A stretch of 64,000 nt of DNA from Garcia nutans (lineage: Eukaryota; Streptophyta; Magnoliopsida; Malpighiales; Euphorbiaceae): assembly GCA_947685225.1 (NCBI GenBank), contig CANTUV010000008.1, positions 43,273,501-43,337,500 of the forward strand, given 5' to 3'. A program made the position numbers and the translations under genes. This document shows positions 1 to 10,017 of the stretch, in pieces. Numbering within the stretch: the stretch's first letter is position 1; every line of letters starts with the position of its first letter. The notes under the pieces were generated by a model. That model was not told the DNA's origin. It did no database searches and worked only from the letters and a program-made list of their open reading frames with translations.

Positions 1-70
1 GAATTGTTTGTTTGTTTTGTTTGATTTTCTTTCAATTTAATTATTTGTTTGTTTTTCTTTAAGTTGCTAA

Positions 71-1390
71 GTGCTTTTTATAAAGATGCAGTTTTCAAGG
101 CACGGGGGAGTTTATGATAGGAACGATGATTCTGAAATGGCATGGCAATTAGCAAAATTGACGAATCAACTTAAGGTGCTAAATGCAAGAGGAAGAGCAC
201 CTATGCCACGCCAAGAGATATGTGCATCATATGGCAATGTAGGCCATAGTGCAAATACATGTTCAATGGGTTTTGGACGATACCAAGAATGGCAAGAGGA
301 AGAATATGACTACCAAGGTTTCCAGCAAATGGGTAGAAATGACACATATTCCAATCCTTATAATCCCAACTGGGGAGGCCAACCAAATTTTTCTTGGGAA
401 AATCAAGAGCACATTCCACCTCCAAATTTTTTTCAACCTAACCAAAGAGACTCTTACTCTCAAGAGCAATATTCAAATCAAAATTACCTTAAGACACCTA
501 CACTTAAAGATAGTTTGAATGCCTTCATTCGAATTAGCGCACAAAATCAAGATAAACTTAAGGAACCCACTTTGGAAGATAGTTTGAATGCCTTCATTCA
601 AATTAGCGCATATAACCAAGATCATTTCGAGAAATCCACAGTGGAAGATGATGTGAATGCTTACATTCAAATTAGCAAAGAAAATCAGGAAGGAAGTAAT
701 GAGAGGATTGATTCTTTGGAGGAATCATTGAAGAGGGTGGAAATACAAGTTGGGCAACTGGCACATCAACTCCAAGCACACCAAGAAGAGGAATTTCCTA
801 ACCAATTAGAGCAAGTCAAGGTAATCACAAATTTGAGGAGTGAACAGGTAATATATAACAAATTTTGTGATTCTTTGGATGCAGGCACTAATCAAGAAGA
901 TAATGGCGAGGAGATAAAAACCAACATTGAGGAGTTGAGCCAATCAAACGAGAAGGAGAATTTGGAGGCATTAACCTCACCAAAGTTGCATGAATTTTCC
1001 AATCCTGATAGGCCACCAAATCCATTTCCATGTAGCTTGAAGGATGAGGAGCAAAGTAAGCAACTTCCTGACATCTATAATATGCACTCCCAAGGAGATA
1101 GTGGAAATAAGATTGGGATGACTATGACCTTAGAAGAAGAGCATGAAATGCCCAATTTAGAAATCGAGGAGTGTAAGCTAATTTTAGATGCTGAGGTTGT
1201 TGAGATGGGACTTGACATTGTTAAAGTGGATGAAGAAGTGATTCAACCAAACTTGGTTGAACTTAAAGAGTCCCCAAAAGTCATCTCTACTACTCTTGGC
1301 GGTAAGGAAGAGCATAAATCTGATATGCCAAGGTTGCACAAAGATAAAGATTATTACCACGTTCCTATAGCACTGGAGGATCACCCTTAG
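71..1390 (+). CDS. gag: Athila-like gag C-terminal part, open frame
   Basis: A 439-codon open frame resembling the nucleocapsid and C-terminal part of Athila-type gag, which packages the element RNA. A zinc-knuckle-like stretch spans residues 51-64; it has Cys51, His59 and Cys64, but the expected second Cys is Tyr54, so the CCHC knuckle is probably broken. It is followed by the NPYNPNWGGQPNFSW segment typical of the family (96-110). Residues 140-208 hold three imperfect 23-residue repeats built on DSLNAFIQIS. Near 224-235 is VEIQVGQLAHQL, the usual gag tail signature. The capsid part should lie upstream, outside the window, so the first ATG is probably not the true start. The frame ends in a stop and no pol follows. 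It could be called a domesticated gag, but its place inside an LTR element argues against that. Confidence 0.75.
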   Translation: MLFIKMQFSRHGGVYDRNDDSEMAWQLAKLTNQLKVLNARGRAPMPRQEICASYGNVGHSANTCSMGFGRYQEWQEEEYDYQGFQQMGRNDTYSNPYNPNWGGQPNFSWENQEHIPPPNFFQPNQRDSYSQEQYSNQNYLKTPTLKDSLNAFIRISAQNQDKLKEPTLEDSLNAFIQISAYNQDHFEKSTVEDDVNAYIQISKENQEGSNERIDSLEESLKRVEIQVGQLAHQLQAHQEEEFPNQLEQVKVITNLRSEQVIYNKFCDSLDAGTNQEDNGEEIKTNIEELSQSNEKENLEALTSPKLHEFSNPDRPPNPFPCSLKDEEQSKQLPDIYNMHSQGDSGNKIGMTMTLEEEHEMPNLEIEECKLILDAEVVEMGLDIVKVDEEVIQPNLVELKESPKVISTTLGGKEEHKSDMPRLHKDKDYYHVPIALEDHP

Positions 1391-2879
1391 GCGACCTTCA
1401 CATGTCCCTTTGAGACATGTTCTCTTCAAGGAATACTATTTAGAGGTTGCCGTACATCGGGTACATTTCAAAGTTACATTTTGTTCATCCTCTCAGTCAT
1501 GGGCTCCAATTGCATTATGGGTGGAAGGAGCCCTACACATCGTATATGGGAACGATGGAAATCAAGTTTCATCTAAACCCCCTCTGTAGTATGCATGCTC
1601 ACATTGAGGACAATGTGAATCTTTAAGTGTGGGGTACATTTTATGTTTTGTATTTTTACTTTTAATTGCATTTTATGTTTTTGTGTTTTTACTTTTAACT
1701 TGTTTTTGTTTAAGTTTAAGTTAATGTTTTTAATCTTTTTCTTTGAATAAATGAATTTTAGAACATTCAATTGTTATAAAATTGTTGATAGATGACCTTT
1801 GAATTTTTGAAGCATGAATTTGAGAATTGAGTAGAATTGGTGCTTATTGTCAATTTTGTTGGTTTTTCCTTGCATTGCCATTAACCTAGTGAGGAATTGA
1901 GCCATCAACTTATCATTATTGTTGTGGGTGAACATCTTTGATTGATGAATTGCTAGAACTTGCTTTGACATGCATTTTAAGATTACATAAAAATTTCAAT
2001 TAGGCATCAAGATGATTAAGGCAATTAGGTGAACCCACTTTGGCTTAAAAAGACTAACCCTATTTTTAACTTTAGTTAGCCAATTTTGAGCTTATTTTAT
2101 TTTTCCTTTTCTTTCTTTTTCACAACACCATTAGCTTGAACCTTGTTGTTTAACTCTTACCCCTTCATTAGGTCAAGAGCATTTTAAGAGCGTTTATGAC
2201 CGAGTTTTGTGTTGAATTAAGTGTGAGGTTAAATTTAGTAGGTTTAAGATTGCAAAGCAAAATAATAAAAAAAATAAAAGAAAAAAAAAAGAAAAAAAAA
2301 GAAAAAAATATATAATAATAAGAATAATTGTTGTTCTTGTTGAAAGGGTTGGAATGTATCATTACAAGATTTAATAAGTGAGTTCCCTTGAAAAACTCTT
2401 TAATGTCAAGGGGTAGATGAGAGGACGGTGTTTTGGGATTGTTGGGCTATGTATATGATCGAGTACTTCATTCTTAAAGTGCTCTTGAACTTAATGATCA
2501 AGCTCACATTTTCTAAATATCATGCCTTTACCTTAGCCCCATTACAACCCAGTAAAGACCTTTTGATTGATGCTTGATTGTTATTTTGTGGTGGAGATTT
2601 GATTGATAATCAAGCCTATGGTAATAATCTTTCATTGATGGTTATGAGTGTAAACACCACCATGATCAAACACTTGTAAGAGTTGGTGAGGGAGCAACAA
2701 CATTGGTTATGCATGGAAAACCACATAATTGCATGGGTGTCAATTTTGTTTGATTCGATATTGATTGTGGATTTAGGGATAGGGAAGTCTTGATGCATAC
2801 TTATAACTTTCGAACTTGACAAAATTTATCTTGTTTAGTGTGTTTTGATTTTAGCCTTGCTTAGGGACAAGCAAGGAAT
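1391..2879 (+). other. Non-coding internal region of element I
   Basis: No credible coding frame. Near 1607-1637 is a tract reading TTGAGGACAATGTGAA followed by AAGTGTGGGG. It resembles the true polypurine tract at 2880, so this element has two such tracts 1.25 kb apart. An A/G-rich run lies at about 2260-2320. The region is the usual spacer between gag and the 3' LTR in a pol-less element. Confidence 0.6.
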
Positions 2880-2894
2880 TAAGTGTGGGGTAGT
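2880..2894 (+). other. Polypurine tract of element I
   Basis: The stretch TTAAGTGTGGGGTAG, preceded by GGGACAAGCAAGG, sits directly before the LTR start TGTTTAGATC. It would prime plus-strand DNA synthesis. Confidence 0.75.
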
Positions 2895-4657
2895 TGTTTA
2901 GATCATTTTTGTACTTGTTTTTAGTATGATTTTTATGTGTTTTTAGTTAATGTTTTGATTGCTTTTTGTTTTAAGTGTGTTTAAAGTATTGTTTTTAGGT
3001 TTAGGTGAAAAAACACCATTGGATGATCAAAACAATCAAGAAAAATGAAGAAAGAGCATGAATCAAGTAAGATATGGCCAAGCCAAAGTAAGCTTTGCCA
3101 TGTCCCTCAAAAGAATTCCAAGATAGTACTTGACACACTCACAGACATGGCCATGTCTTTGCCCATGTCTGATCGTCTTGGCCATGTCACTTGAAGCTTG
3201 GTCATGCCTCATTATCTTGGCCGTGTCCCATTTCATGCCAAAGACACCTGGACTAAGCAAAGAAGGAAAGAAAAGAAGCAGAAGGTGACACACCCAAGTG
3301 ACACGGCCACAAGCTTGGCCGTGTCACTCCTTGAAGAACAAAGAAAAGAAAGAAAGAAAGAAGAAGGCAATGAAGGACACGGCCAGAAAGCTTGGCTGTG
3401 TCCCAAAGAAAAATGAGAGACACGGCCAAGCCAAATCAAGCTTAATATCTATTTAAGTTCTTTCGCACGACAGAGAAAGAGGAGGAAATGGCTAGGGTTT
3501 ACAAAAGAGATAAAAGAAAAGAGAAGGAGGGGGAAAAACACGATTTGGGATGAGAAGAGAGTGACACTCTCCTTGTCCCTTCATATTCTTCCTCCATTTT
3601 CATCTTCTCCATCTTCCATTGACAAGATCTTTGAGGTTCTTTGGGATAAAGTGGGTTAACAAGCTCTTAAAGGTTGAAGAAGCTTCATTGAAAGGTTTGG
3701 TGATTTGAGAAAGCTCCATTCCATCTCTCAAAGGCATAATCAATTGAAGGATTGGTGACTTGAGAAAGCTCCATTCCACTTTACAAAGGAGAATCATCCA
3801 TTGAAGAGGGCTTGAGTTCTTCATCATATATCAAAGCGGAGCTAGGAGGAAGACTAGTAATCCTACTCTTGGCATCTACAAGGGATTTTTCTATTCTCTC
3901 TTTTAATTCATTCCAATATTGTTTTTGTTGTATTAAGAGAATTGATATTGCAATGAACAATTTGTATTTGATTTATATTGAGTTAAATGAATGTTTTAAA
4001 TTGATGATGTTGAGCTAAAAACCCATGCTTAGGGTTTGTAGTATATTTGATTGAATGCTTTGATTTGATATTTCCATTGATGTACCTTATTGTTGGTTGA
4101 TTGCATTGGATTGTATGCTAGGTTAATAGATTAGCTACCTATTGATCTCTAGATATTGAATGAAGGACCGAGAGGTGAAATCTGATATCGGAATTATGCA
4201 ATCAACTACCCTATGAATGAATTAGAAATATAAGTTCTAGGGTTTCATTAATTTGCAAATGTAAAATAATTGGTTATTGCTATTTCATGAATGTGAGAAC
4301 TAATGAATTGGCAATTGACTAATTAACCTTAAGGAACAAATTAATTTACAAGGTTATGTTAATGGATAATTGAGAATTGAGCTTTGATTGAATGGACCTA
4401 TAACCCTAGGCACATTCCCAAGAATCGATTTGATCTTGTACAACCTTCACACGCCAACCCAAAGCACGTTAATTTTAGGTTTAAATTATTCTCGCACCAT
4501 TCCAACACAATAAACTTCCGCATTTAAATAATTTGTCAATCAAGCTATTACGAACTACACCTTCTTGGGGAAACAACCTTGGGGCGATCACCTTTGCTAC
4601 AGCTACCTCATATACTTGCGAGTGACGCTTGTAGTAGTACTTAATCCGAGCACAACA
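2895..4657 (+). repeat. 3' LTR of element I (1763 bp)
   Basis: It starts TGTTTAGATCATTTTT and ends CGAGCACAACA (TG...CA). It is homologous end to end with solo LTR J at 17329-19523 on the other strand, whose termini are TGTTTAGATC and CGAGCGCAACA; this fixes both boundaries. It carries a cluster of GACACGGCCAAGC motifs (listed separately). It is followed directly by gag sequence of element A. Confidence 0.88.
3063..3435. repeat. Cluster of inverted GACACGGCCAAGC / GCTTGGCCGTGTC motifs
   Basis: About ten copies, in both orientations, of a 13-bp motif close to GACACGGCCAAGC lie in a GA-rich context inside the LTR. Opposed pairs can fold into hairpins. J carries the same cluster expanded to roughly twice the length. 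Confidence 0.75.
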
Positions 4658-5300
4658 GTTGGATGAAGGCCTTATATAGTAAATCCTAGCTCTTTTGAGT
4701 ACCATCCTCTAAGGTGTTGAACCAATTCTGGATTATAGGGTCCAATGAAATCATGAAGTATCTTAGAGTTTGAGCCTTAGTAGCTCGGGCAGACTGCATA
4801 GCAGTGATGTATTGCTTCACATGGAGATGAGGATTTCAGCTCCACTGAACATGGCAAAGGAGGGCATCTTGAACTTGTACGGAACCTCTTCATCTAGTTT
4901 AAACAATTTGTCAACCTCCAACATTTCTTCAGTTTTTAGCTTCTTTTCAAATTTCTTTTCCAAATCAACAATCAGCTTCTCAATATCTGAAGTTTCAGTC
5001 TTTTCCATGGCTGATCTTTCAACAACCTTTGGCTCCTCCTTCTTGTCTTGAGGATCTTGAAAGTATTAAGCCCAGTCATCATCATCATCAATGACTACTT
5101 TATCATCATCAAAGGCTACTTCGCCGACCTTAGCCTTCCCTTTGTCCTTCGGCTTCTTAGTGCTGGTAGATGCCTTAGTAGTGTTCCCCAAAAAGTGCAG
5201 CCAGTTGGCTTTTCATAGTCTCAGCTAGGGCCTCCTTCAACTCTTCTATCTTGGCATTGAGGGCGTCATCCACCATCCTTTGAATTTGTTGGGGCTCCAT
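4658..5300 (-). pseudogene. gag: Tat gag, N-terminal half, frameshifted
   Basis: The start is the ATG at 5300 (MEPQQIQRM), aligning with the gag starts of C, E, F and H. Recognisable blocks are the ALNAK..ELKEALAETM helix, the acidic DDDW stretch, the LEKKFEKKLK coiled-coil-like segment and PYKFKMPSF. The frame is broken by an indel after the first ~45 codons and by a TAA in the WAQYY block (a C-to-T change of CAA). Element I inserted at the KAFIQQYG segment, and the rest of gag is outside the window. Confidence 0.8.
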
Positions 5301-6442
5301 TGCTTTTTGGTGAGAAGTTAACTGAGCTACTACTAGGTTCTACGTCACTAGCATAGGTTGGGTTTTCGTATGCTCTTTAAGTGTTATACTCTAGGTCTAT
5401 GAGCCAGAAAGAATAAATGACATATAATGCAATGCGTGTATGCAAGTATGCATGTTTGCATAAACAACAAACAAACAAAGATAATTAGGACATTCCTTCT
5501 AACCTTATAACTTCCACATATGAATGGTGAGTCCCTTTTCCTAGGTACATGGCCAACAAAATACCAACATGGGACATTTTGTTATCGAAAAAATTCCCTC
5601 GAACGTTTTAACAAATAGTTATATTTTCAAACATAGAAGTCAGTCTATGATAATTCTCATTAATTAAGTTTTAATCCATTGGACCAACAAAAGGATAGCT
5701 TTTATGCTATATTGGATCAAAACTAAATTAAAGGGTTTATCATAAATAGATTTCCCATTTGAAAAAAGTAACTAATGATTCATACCAAAAACAAGCCCAT
5801 GATTAATGATTCTTGGTATAGATTAGGCCCACCATTGATTTTTGGTATTTCATAATTGACCTAAATATTTGTAAGCTCTTTTTGAAGTGAAAAATAATCT
5901 TGTTTTGAAGTCTTTTGGGCTTTGAAAGTTTTGGGCCATAAGGTGGAAGAAGATTTGTGACCTATCTTGAAAGATTTTATGTTGAAAGACCATTTTAAAA
6001 ATTTTAAAAATTTAAGATTTTGGTCTTTTAAAAGAAAAAGAGTTATTTTTGAGCTTATAATATGGGTAGGTCATATTACAAAAAGAATAAACTAAATAAG
6101 CCATGATTTAAACCAAGATAAATTAATCATAGTCAAACAACAAGCATTTGGGATAAAAATCTAAGGAAAATAACTAGGTCAACTACATGAGCTTAAGTCT
6201 TTGGGTTAAAAGGTTTTAGGCTCCCATAACAAGTATATACCAAAAGGTACAAGGCTATGAGTGGTTATGCCATGCTCGATCTCCATACCTTGAGTGAAAG
6301 TATGGTATCCCTTACATAACACAACACGGGTTACAAGGGCGTCCTAACTCACGCACACAATGCAATCTAAATGATGCAATGGACAATATTGTAATAAGAA
6401 AGAATAAAATGATATAAAGACCAAAGTAATCAACTTCTCGTG
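5301..6442 (-). other. Leader of element A (PBS to gag)
   Basis: A non-coding 1.1-kb leader homologous to the leaders of C, E, F and H, including the conserved block that begins near GGATACCATACTTTCACTC (about 6310 on the minus strand). No ATG-initiated reading frame is conserved among copies. Confidence 0.7.
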
Positions 6443-6460
6443 TCCCCAATGGAGTGGCCA
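6443..6460 (-). promoter_or_regulatory. Primer binding site, tRNA-Arg type
   Basis: The minus strand reads TGGCCACTCCATTGGGGA, two changes from the intact TGGCGACTCCACTGGGGA in element C. One base separates it from the LTR. Ogre elements are known to use tRNA-Arg. Confidence 0.8.
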
Positions 6461-6461
6461 C

Positions 6462-8450
6462 TGTGAGCGGAGATTTTTGTCCCCACTCCCATGTGGAATG
6501 GTTCTTGCAATTTTGGCACTATTAAGCTCAGGACCTTGGAGAACACGGGCCTAAACCCGAAGAAAATAGAGTCGCCACCCAGATGGGCTGGGAAAATAGA
6601 AAGGGGTGGATGACCCAATTTCTAAGGAATCCCCAACCCCCTATTGAGTTTGAAAAGTTGGGTATGCGAGGGGAAGGTGAGAATGACCCAGCACCCCCAC
6701 AACACCAGGTTCATTGGAACCAACCTCCTTTTCAAGTCTAAATATTATTAAGTTCTTAACTTACTATAGCATCATCCATATTACACACATATTAAAGTAA
6801 ACAAATATTGATTGTATTAAAATCAAAGAAGGTCCAAACAAAACAATAAATGGGTACCCATACAATATGGAAACATGCCCTTACAATGTCCAATATCCAT
6901 AAATAAATAAAATAGGACACCCGCCATTTTGTGGAAACGTGTCCTTTACATTAATCCCAAAACTCAAAAGAAATTAAATTACATTGAATTTAACCAATGA
7001 GGTACCCACAAAGTGGAAACATACCTCTTTGCATCGTTGAAATCAAAATAAACAACATTAAAATAATTAACCAAATAAATTAAATCATTTAAACATAGCA
7101 ATTACAAACAAAACACCTATTATAAACTGAATAAAATAAATCATTCATCATAAAAGCATGTAACAAATTAAATAATCAAAACTTGGGTTTGAAGCGTTAA
7201 ATATACAAAAATCAGAGTTTACATGTTAAACTTAGGGTTTGTAAGATTTAAAAATATGGTTTAAGGTTTTGGAAATAAAATTAGAGTTTTGGTTTGGAAT
7301 TTAGGGTTTTAGGTTTTAAGGTTTTTAACTTGGAAATTAGGGTTTTAGGGTTTTGGATATTTATGGATTAAGGTTAGGTGTTTAGGATTAGGATTTTTTT
7401 TGAAATTATAGAAATAAAGGTTTTAATATTTGGAAAACAAGTTTAGAGTTTTGGTTTTCAGAAAATAGAATTAGGGCTTCGCTATTTGAAAAACAAGTTT
7501 AGGCTTTTGATAAAAATTTGGTTACTGTAAAAACTTTAGGACCTCTTTAATATTGATTCTTAATAAATAATGACACGTGACATCACTATTGAATGTGTTT
7601 AAATGAAGATATAGTGGATATTAATTGATGGTATTATCAAATAAAGCTCATTAGACATATTTAAACTAAGCCACAGTAAGTATGAATTTTATGATATTAG
7701 TAAACAGGACTTGTTATGATTTTAAAGAGTTTAGAAGACAAAACCTGCGTTGAAGGCTCCACCAAATTGAGAGAGTTGATCCAAGTTGTTTCCTGTACCA
7801 ATCTAGGGTGTTTGGCTAAGCCAAGTATGTTGATTCTGTGTGTTTGCTTTTGTTTATGTTTTCTCTTTTGCTTCTCTAAAAAGTCCCAGTTTAAGCGAAA
7901 ATCACCCTTGCTTAGTATTAAAACCTGTTATTTATAGGCAATTATAAACCCTAGTGCTCACGATGAAAATCGAATATATCTTAATTAAGGAAATAATAGA
8001 CCAAATTAAATTTAGCTTAGTGGGTGGCAAATTGGCGAGGGCAATTTGCCACAGGCACGGGCTACGACGAATTGGCCAAGCCCATTTGCCACAGCACGGC
8101 CCGAGGCAGCGAATTGGCATGCCCAATTCGTCCTCCAACAATTATTTTTATTATTTTATTAAATTTTTTTATTATTACTATTAAAATAAATATTATATTT
8201 TACATACTAAATATTTATATTTTCTTTTTTTTCCTCTTTTTTATTTATTATAAAAATAAATACTATATTTTTCTTTTTTATTATTTATTATTTATAATAT
8301 TAATAGAATAAATATTTTATTATTATGATTTGTGTTTTTAATATTGTGCTAGATAAAATTTAAGTTTGTAAAATTATTCCAGACTATTTTAAACCTTTAG
8401 ACTTTTTAATTAGTGTTAGACTAGACTTGGTAAAAAATTAAAGGTCTACA
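6462..8450 (-). repeat. 5' LTR of element A (1989 bp)
   Basis: On the minus strand it starts TGTAGACCTTTAATTTTT (8450) and ends CCGCTCACA (6462), directly beside the primer binding site. It has the family layout: an AT-rich start, a GC-rich palindromic island (about 8020-8135), many TTAGGGTTT boxes (7200-7500) and the conserved block CCACCCCTTTC near the end. Confidence 0.85.
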
Positions 8451-8770
8451 CCAAGACCATCTCGAACTAAAATAATTCTAATCCGACATGGAATCAAAGT
8501 CCATATCAAATTAGCAATCCTAATTTGATATGGAGTTCACAAGATTGGCCCCATATCAAAATGGGGGAGCCCCAATTTGATATGGGGCTGCCCCATATCC
8601 AATTGGAGTTTCAATTCGACATGGAGAGACCCATACTCAAATTAAGTGCACCCACATCAAATAAAACCAACTAAACCTTCAAATCAGACCTATTTAGGGT
8701 TTTAAAGGTTTAACTAGCTTATTTTAGGCCTTCTTAATTAGCATCGGACTCGCGGGAGATAAAATCAAGG
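8451..8770 (-). repeat. Probable diverged Tat LTR fragment
   Basis: A non-coding stretch between the A LTR and remnant B. Its right part (8690-8765) resembles the outer end of the A LTR, with TTCTTAATTAG, GGACT and TCAAGGGT in the same order. It contains an 18-bp imperfect inverted repeat around CCCCATATCAAAATGGGG (8553-8588), like the GC-rich islands of other LTRs here. No TG/CA terminus survives, so the call is tentative. Confidence 0.4.
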
Positions 8771-10017
8771 GTATGCTTTCATCATCATAAACTAAAAGGT
8801 CTTCAAATTGTTCTTCGATGAGAGCAACAATTTCCTCTTAAGTCTTCTAGATCTTCAAGGCAGCTTCTTTCTTCTCTTTGAAGCTAGGATCTTTGTCAGT
8901 TGGCAGGTCAAGCTTTTTCTCTTCATGTCCCACCAATTCAGCAACATCAACAAAGATGTCAAACTCTGAGATCATCTTTCCCATAAACATGATTGGTTCT
9001 AGCTTTCCTTGGAGTGGTCACAATTCTGGTGCTTTGATGAATATTTCTTCAATTAGAGGAAAATTAATCTTCTCAATCATTTTCAGTAGAACACCTCCAT
9101 TTTCTTCATCATATCCCAACCCTTTCTTTGAAGTTTGAGTCTTGAAATCTGAAAGCTCTATTACACCTACCTTCCCTTTTCCAAGGCCAGTACCAAGTAG
9201 ATAGTTCATTTTCTTCATCATAGCCAGAATTCTAGAACCCATCATCTCATTATCAGAAACAAAATTCACTTGAAAACCATTGAGAGGCCTCTCAGCCATC
9301 AAAGCATTTACTTCATTATTTTCAGCCTCGATAACCACTGCTTCATCTCTATTAGGGAACTTGATCTTCTGATGGAGTGTAGAAGGAACTCCCCCAAGAG
9401 GATGAAACCAGGGTCATCCTAATAACAATGTGAAAGTGACAGGTATATCAAAAACTTCAAACTCTACTGTTGATTCAATTGGACTAGCCTTCACAATAGC
9501 TTTAAAAGTTTCCTCAACATGCCTCTTAGTATTATGATAAGCCCTAATGGTCACTTCGGTTGGGCTTAGATCCCTCGTTGATGTGGCAGGCGTTGGTAAG
9601 ATCTTAAGTGGGTAGACATTTATGGTGGATCCATCATCAACCATCACACATGGAGTCCTTTTTCCTTTGATCTCTACCTTGATAAAGAGAGGGCGGATGT
9701 GATCTCTTCCCTCTTCTGCAAATTCACATCAAAAAATGATACCATTCCCACATCAACCTTGCTCTTCTTTTGAATATCTTTTCACTTCATCACTCCTTCA
9801 GCTTTCATGAAATTAACTAGCTCATCTGGTGTTATAGAAGTGGAAATTAGCATACTAGCAAAAGCCTTGGCCATAGTTTTACGATGTTTCTTGGATGTAG
9901 CCAATAGATCCCAGATGCTAACACTTGCTTAGGTCTTTTTCAATTTCTTAAGGACTGTGTCTTCTTCATCTTCCTTTGCTTCTTTTTCAGCATCCTTTCC
10001 CTTATTAGCTTCTGCTC
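8771..10017 (-). pseudogene. pro: Tat protease and linker region (element B)
   Basis: Aspartic-protease-like region that would mature the polyprotein. The active-site block VDDGSTINV lies near 9640-9615 on the minus strand (D-D-G-S, where Ogre has D-N-G-S), followed by SPTEVTIRAY, a flap-like segment, and FTLLLG. Downstream come the conserved ALMAERPLNGFQV and GLGKGKV blocks and the pre-RT linker ending near LVYDDES. Stops and frameshifts break the frame. The left end joins unrelated or LTR-like sequence at about 8770. Confidence 0.75.

Larger units (their letters stand above)
1..4657 (+). mobile_element. Element I: Athila-like non-autonomous LTR element, 5' end outside window
   Basis: An LTR retrotransposon enters from the left edge: an open gag-like frame, about 1.5 kb of non-coding DNA, a polypurine tract and a complete 3' LTR. 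No protease, RT or integrase follows gag, so the copy could only move with enzymes supplied in trans. The right end falls inside the minus-strand gag of element A, which resumes at 4658 with GTTGG, the expected 5-bp target duplication; its partner lies left of the window. Athila affiliation rests on the gag motifs and on the AAGTGTGGGG tract next to the LTR. Boundaries on the right are firm, the lineage name is moderate. Confidence 0.8.
4658..8450 (-). mobile_element. Element A: 5' half of a Tat/Ogre-like element
   Basis: Read on the minus strand: 5' LTR (8450-6462), primer binding site (6460-6443), leader, and the start of gag (5300-4658), where element I interrupts it. The rest of A should continue left of the window. 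The right flank after the LTR is CCAAG (8451-8455), whose partner is not visible. Its LTR is clearly related to those of C-H but well diverged. Confidence 0.82.

Noticed and set aside
6443..6460. Primer sites as tRNA gene remnants
   Set aside because: Only 18 bases complementary to a tRNA 3' end are present at the LTR edge, with no tRNA body nearby.
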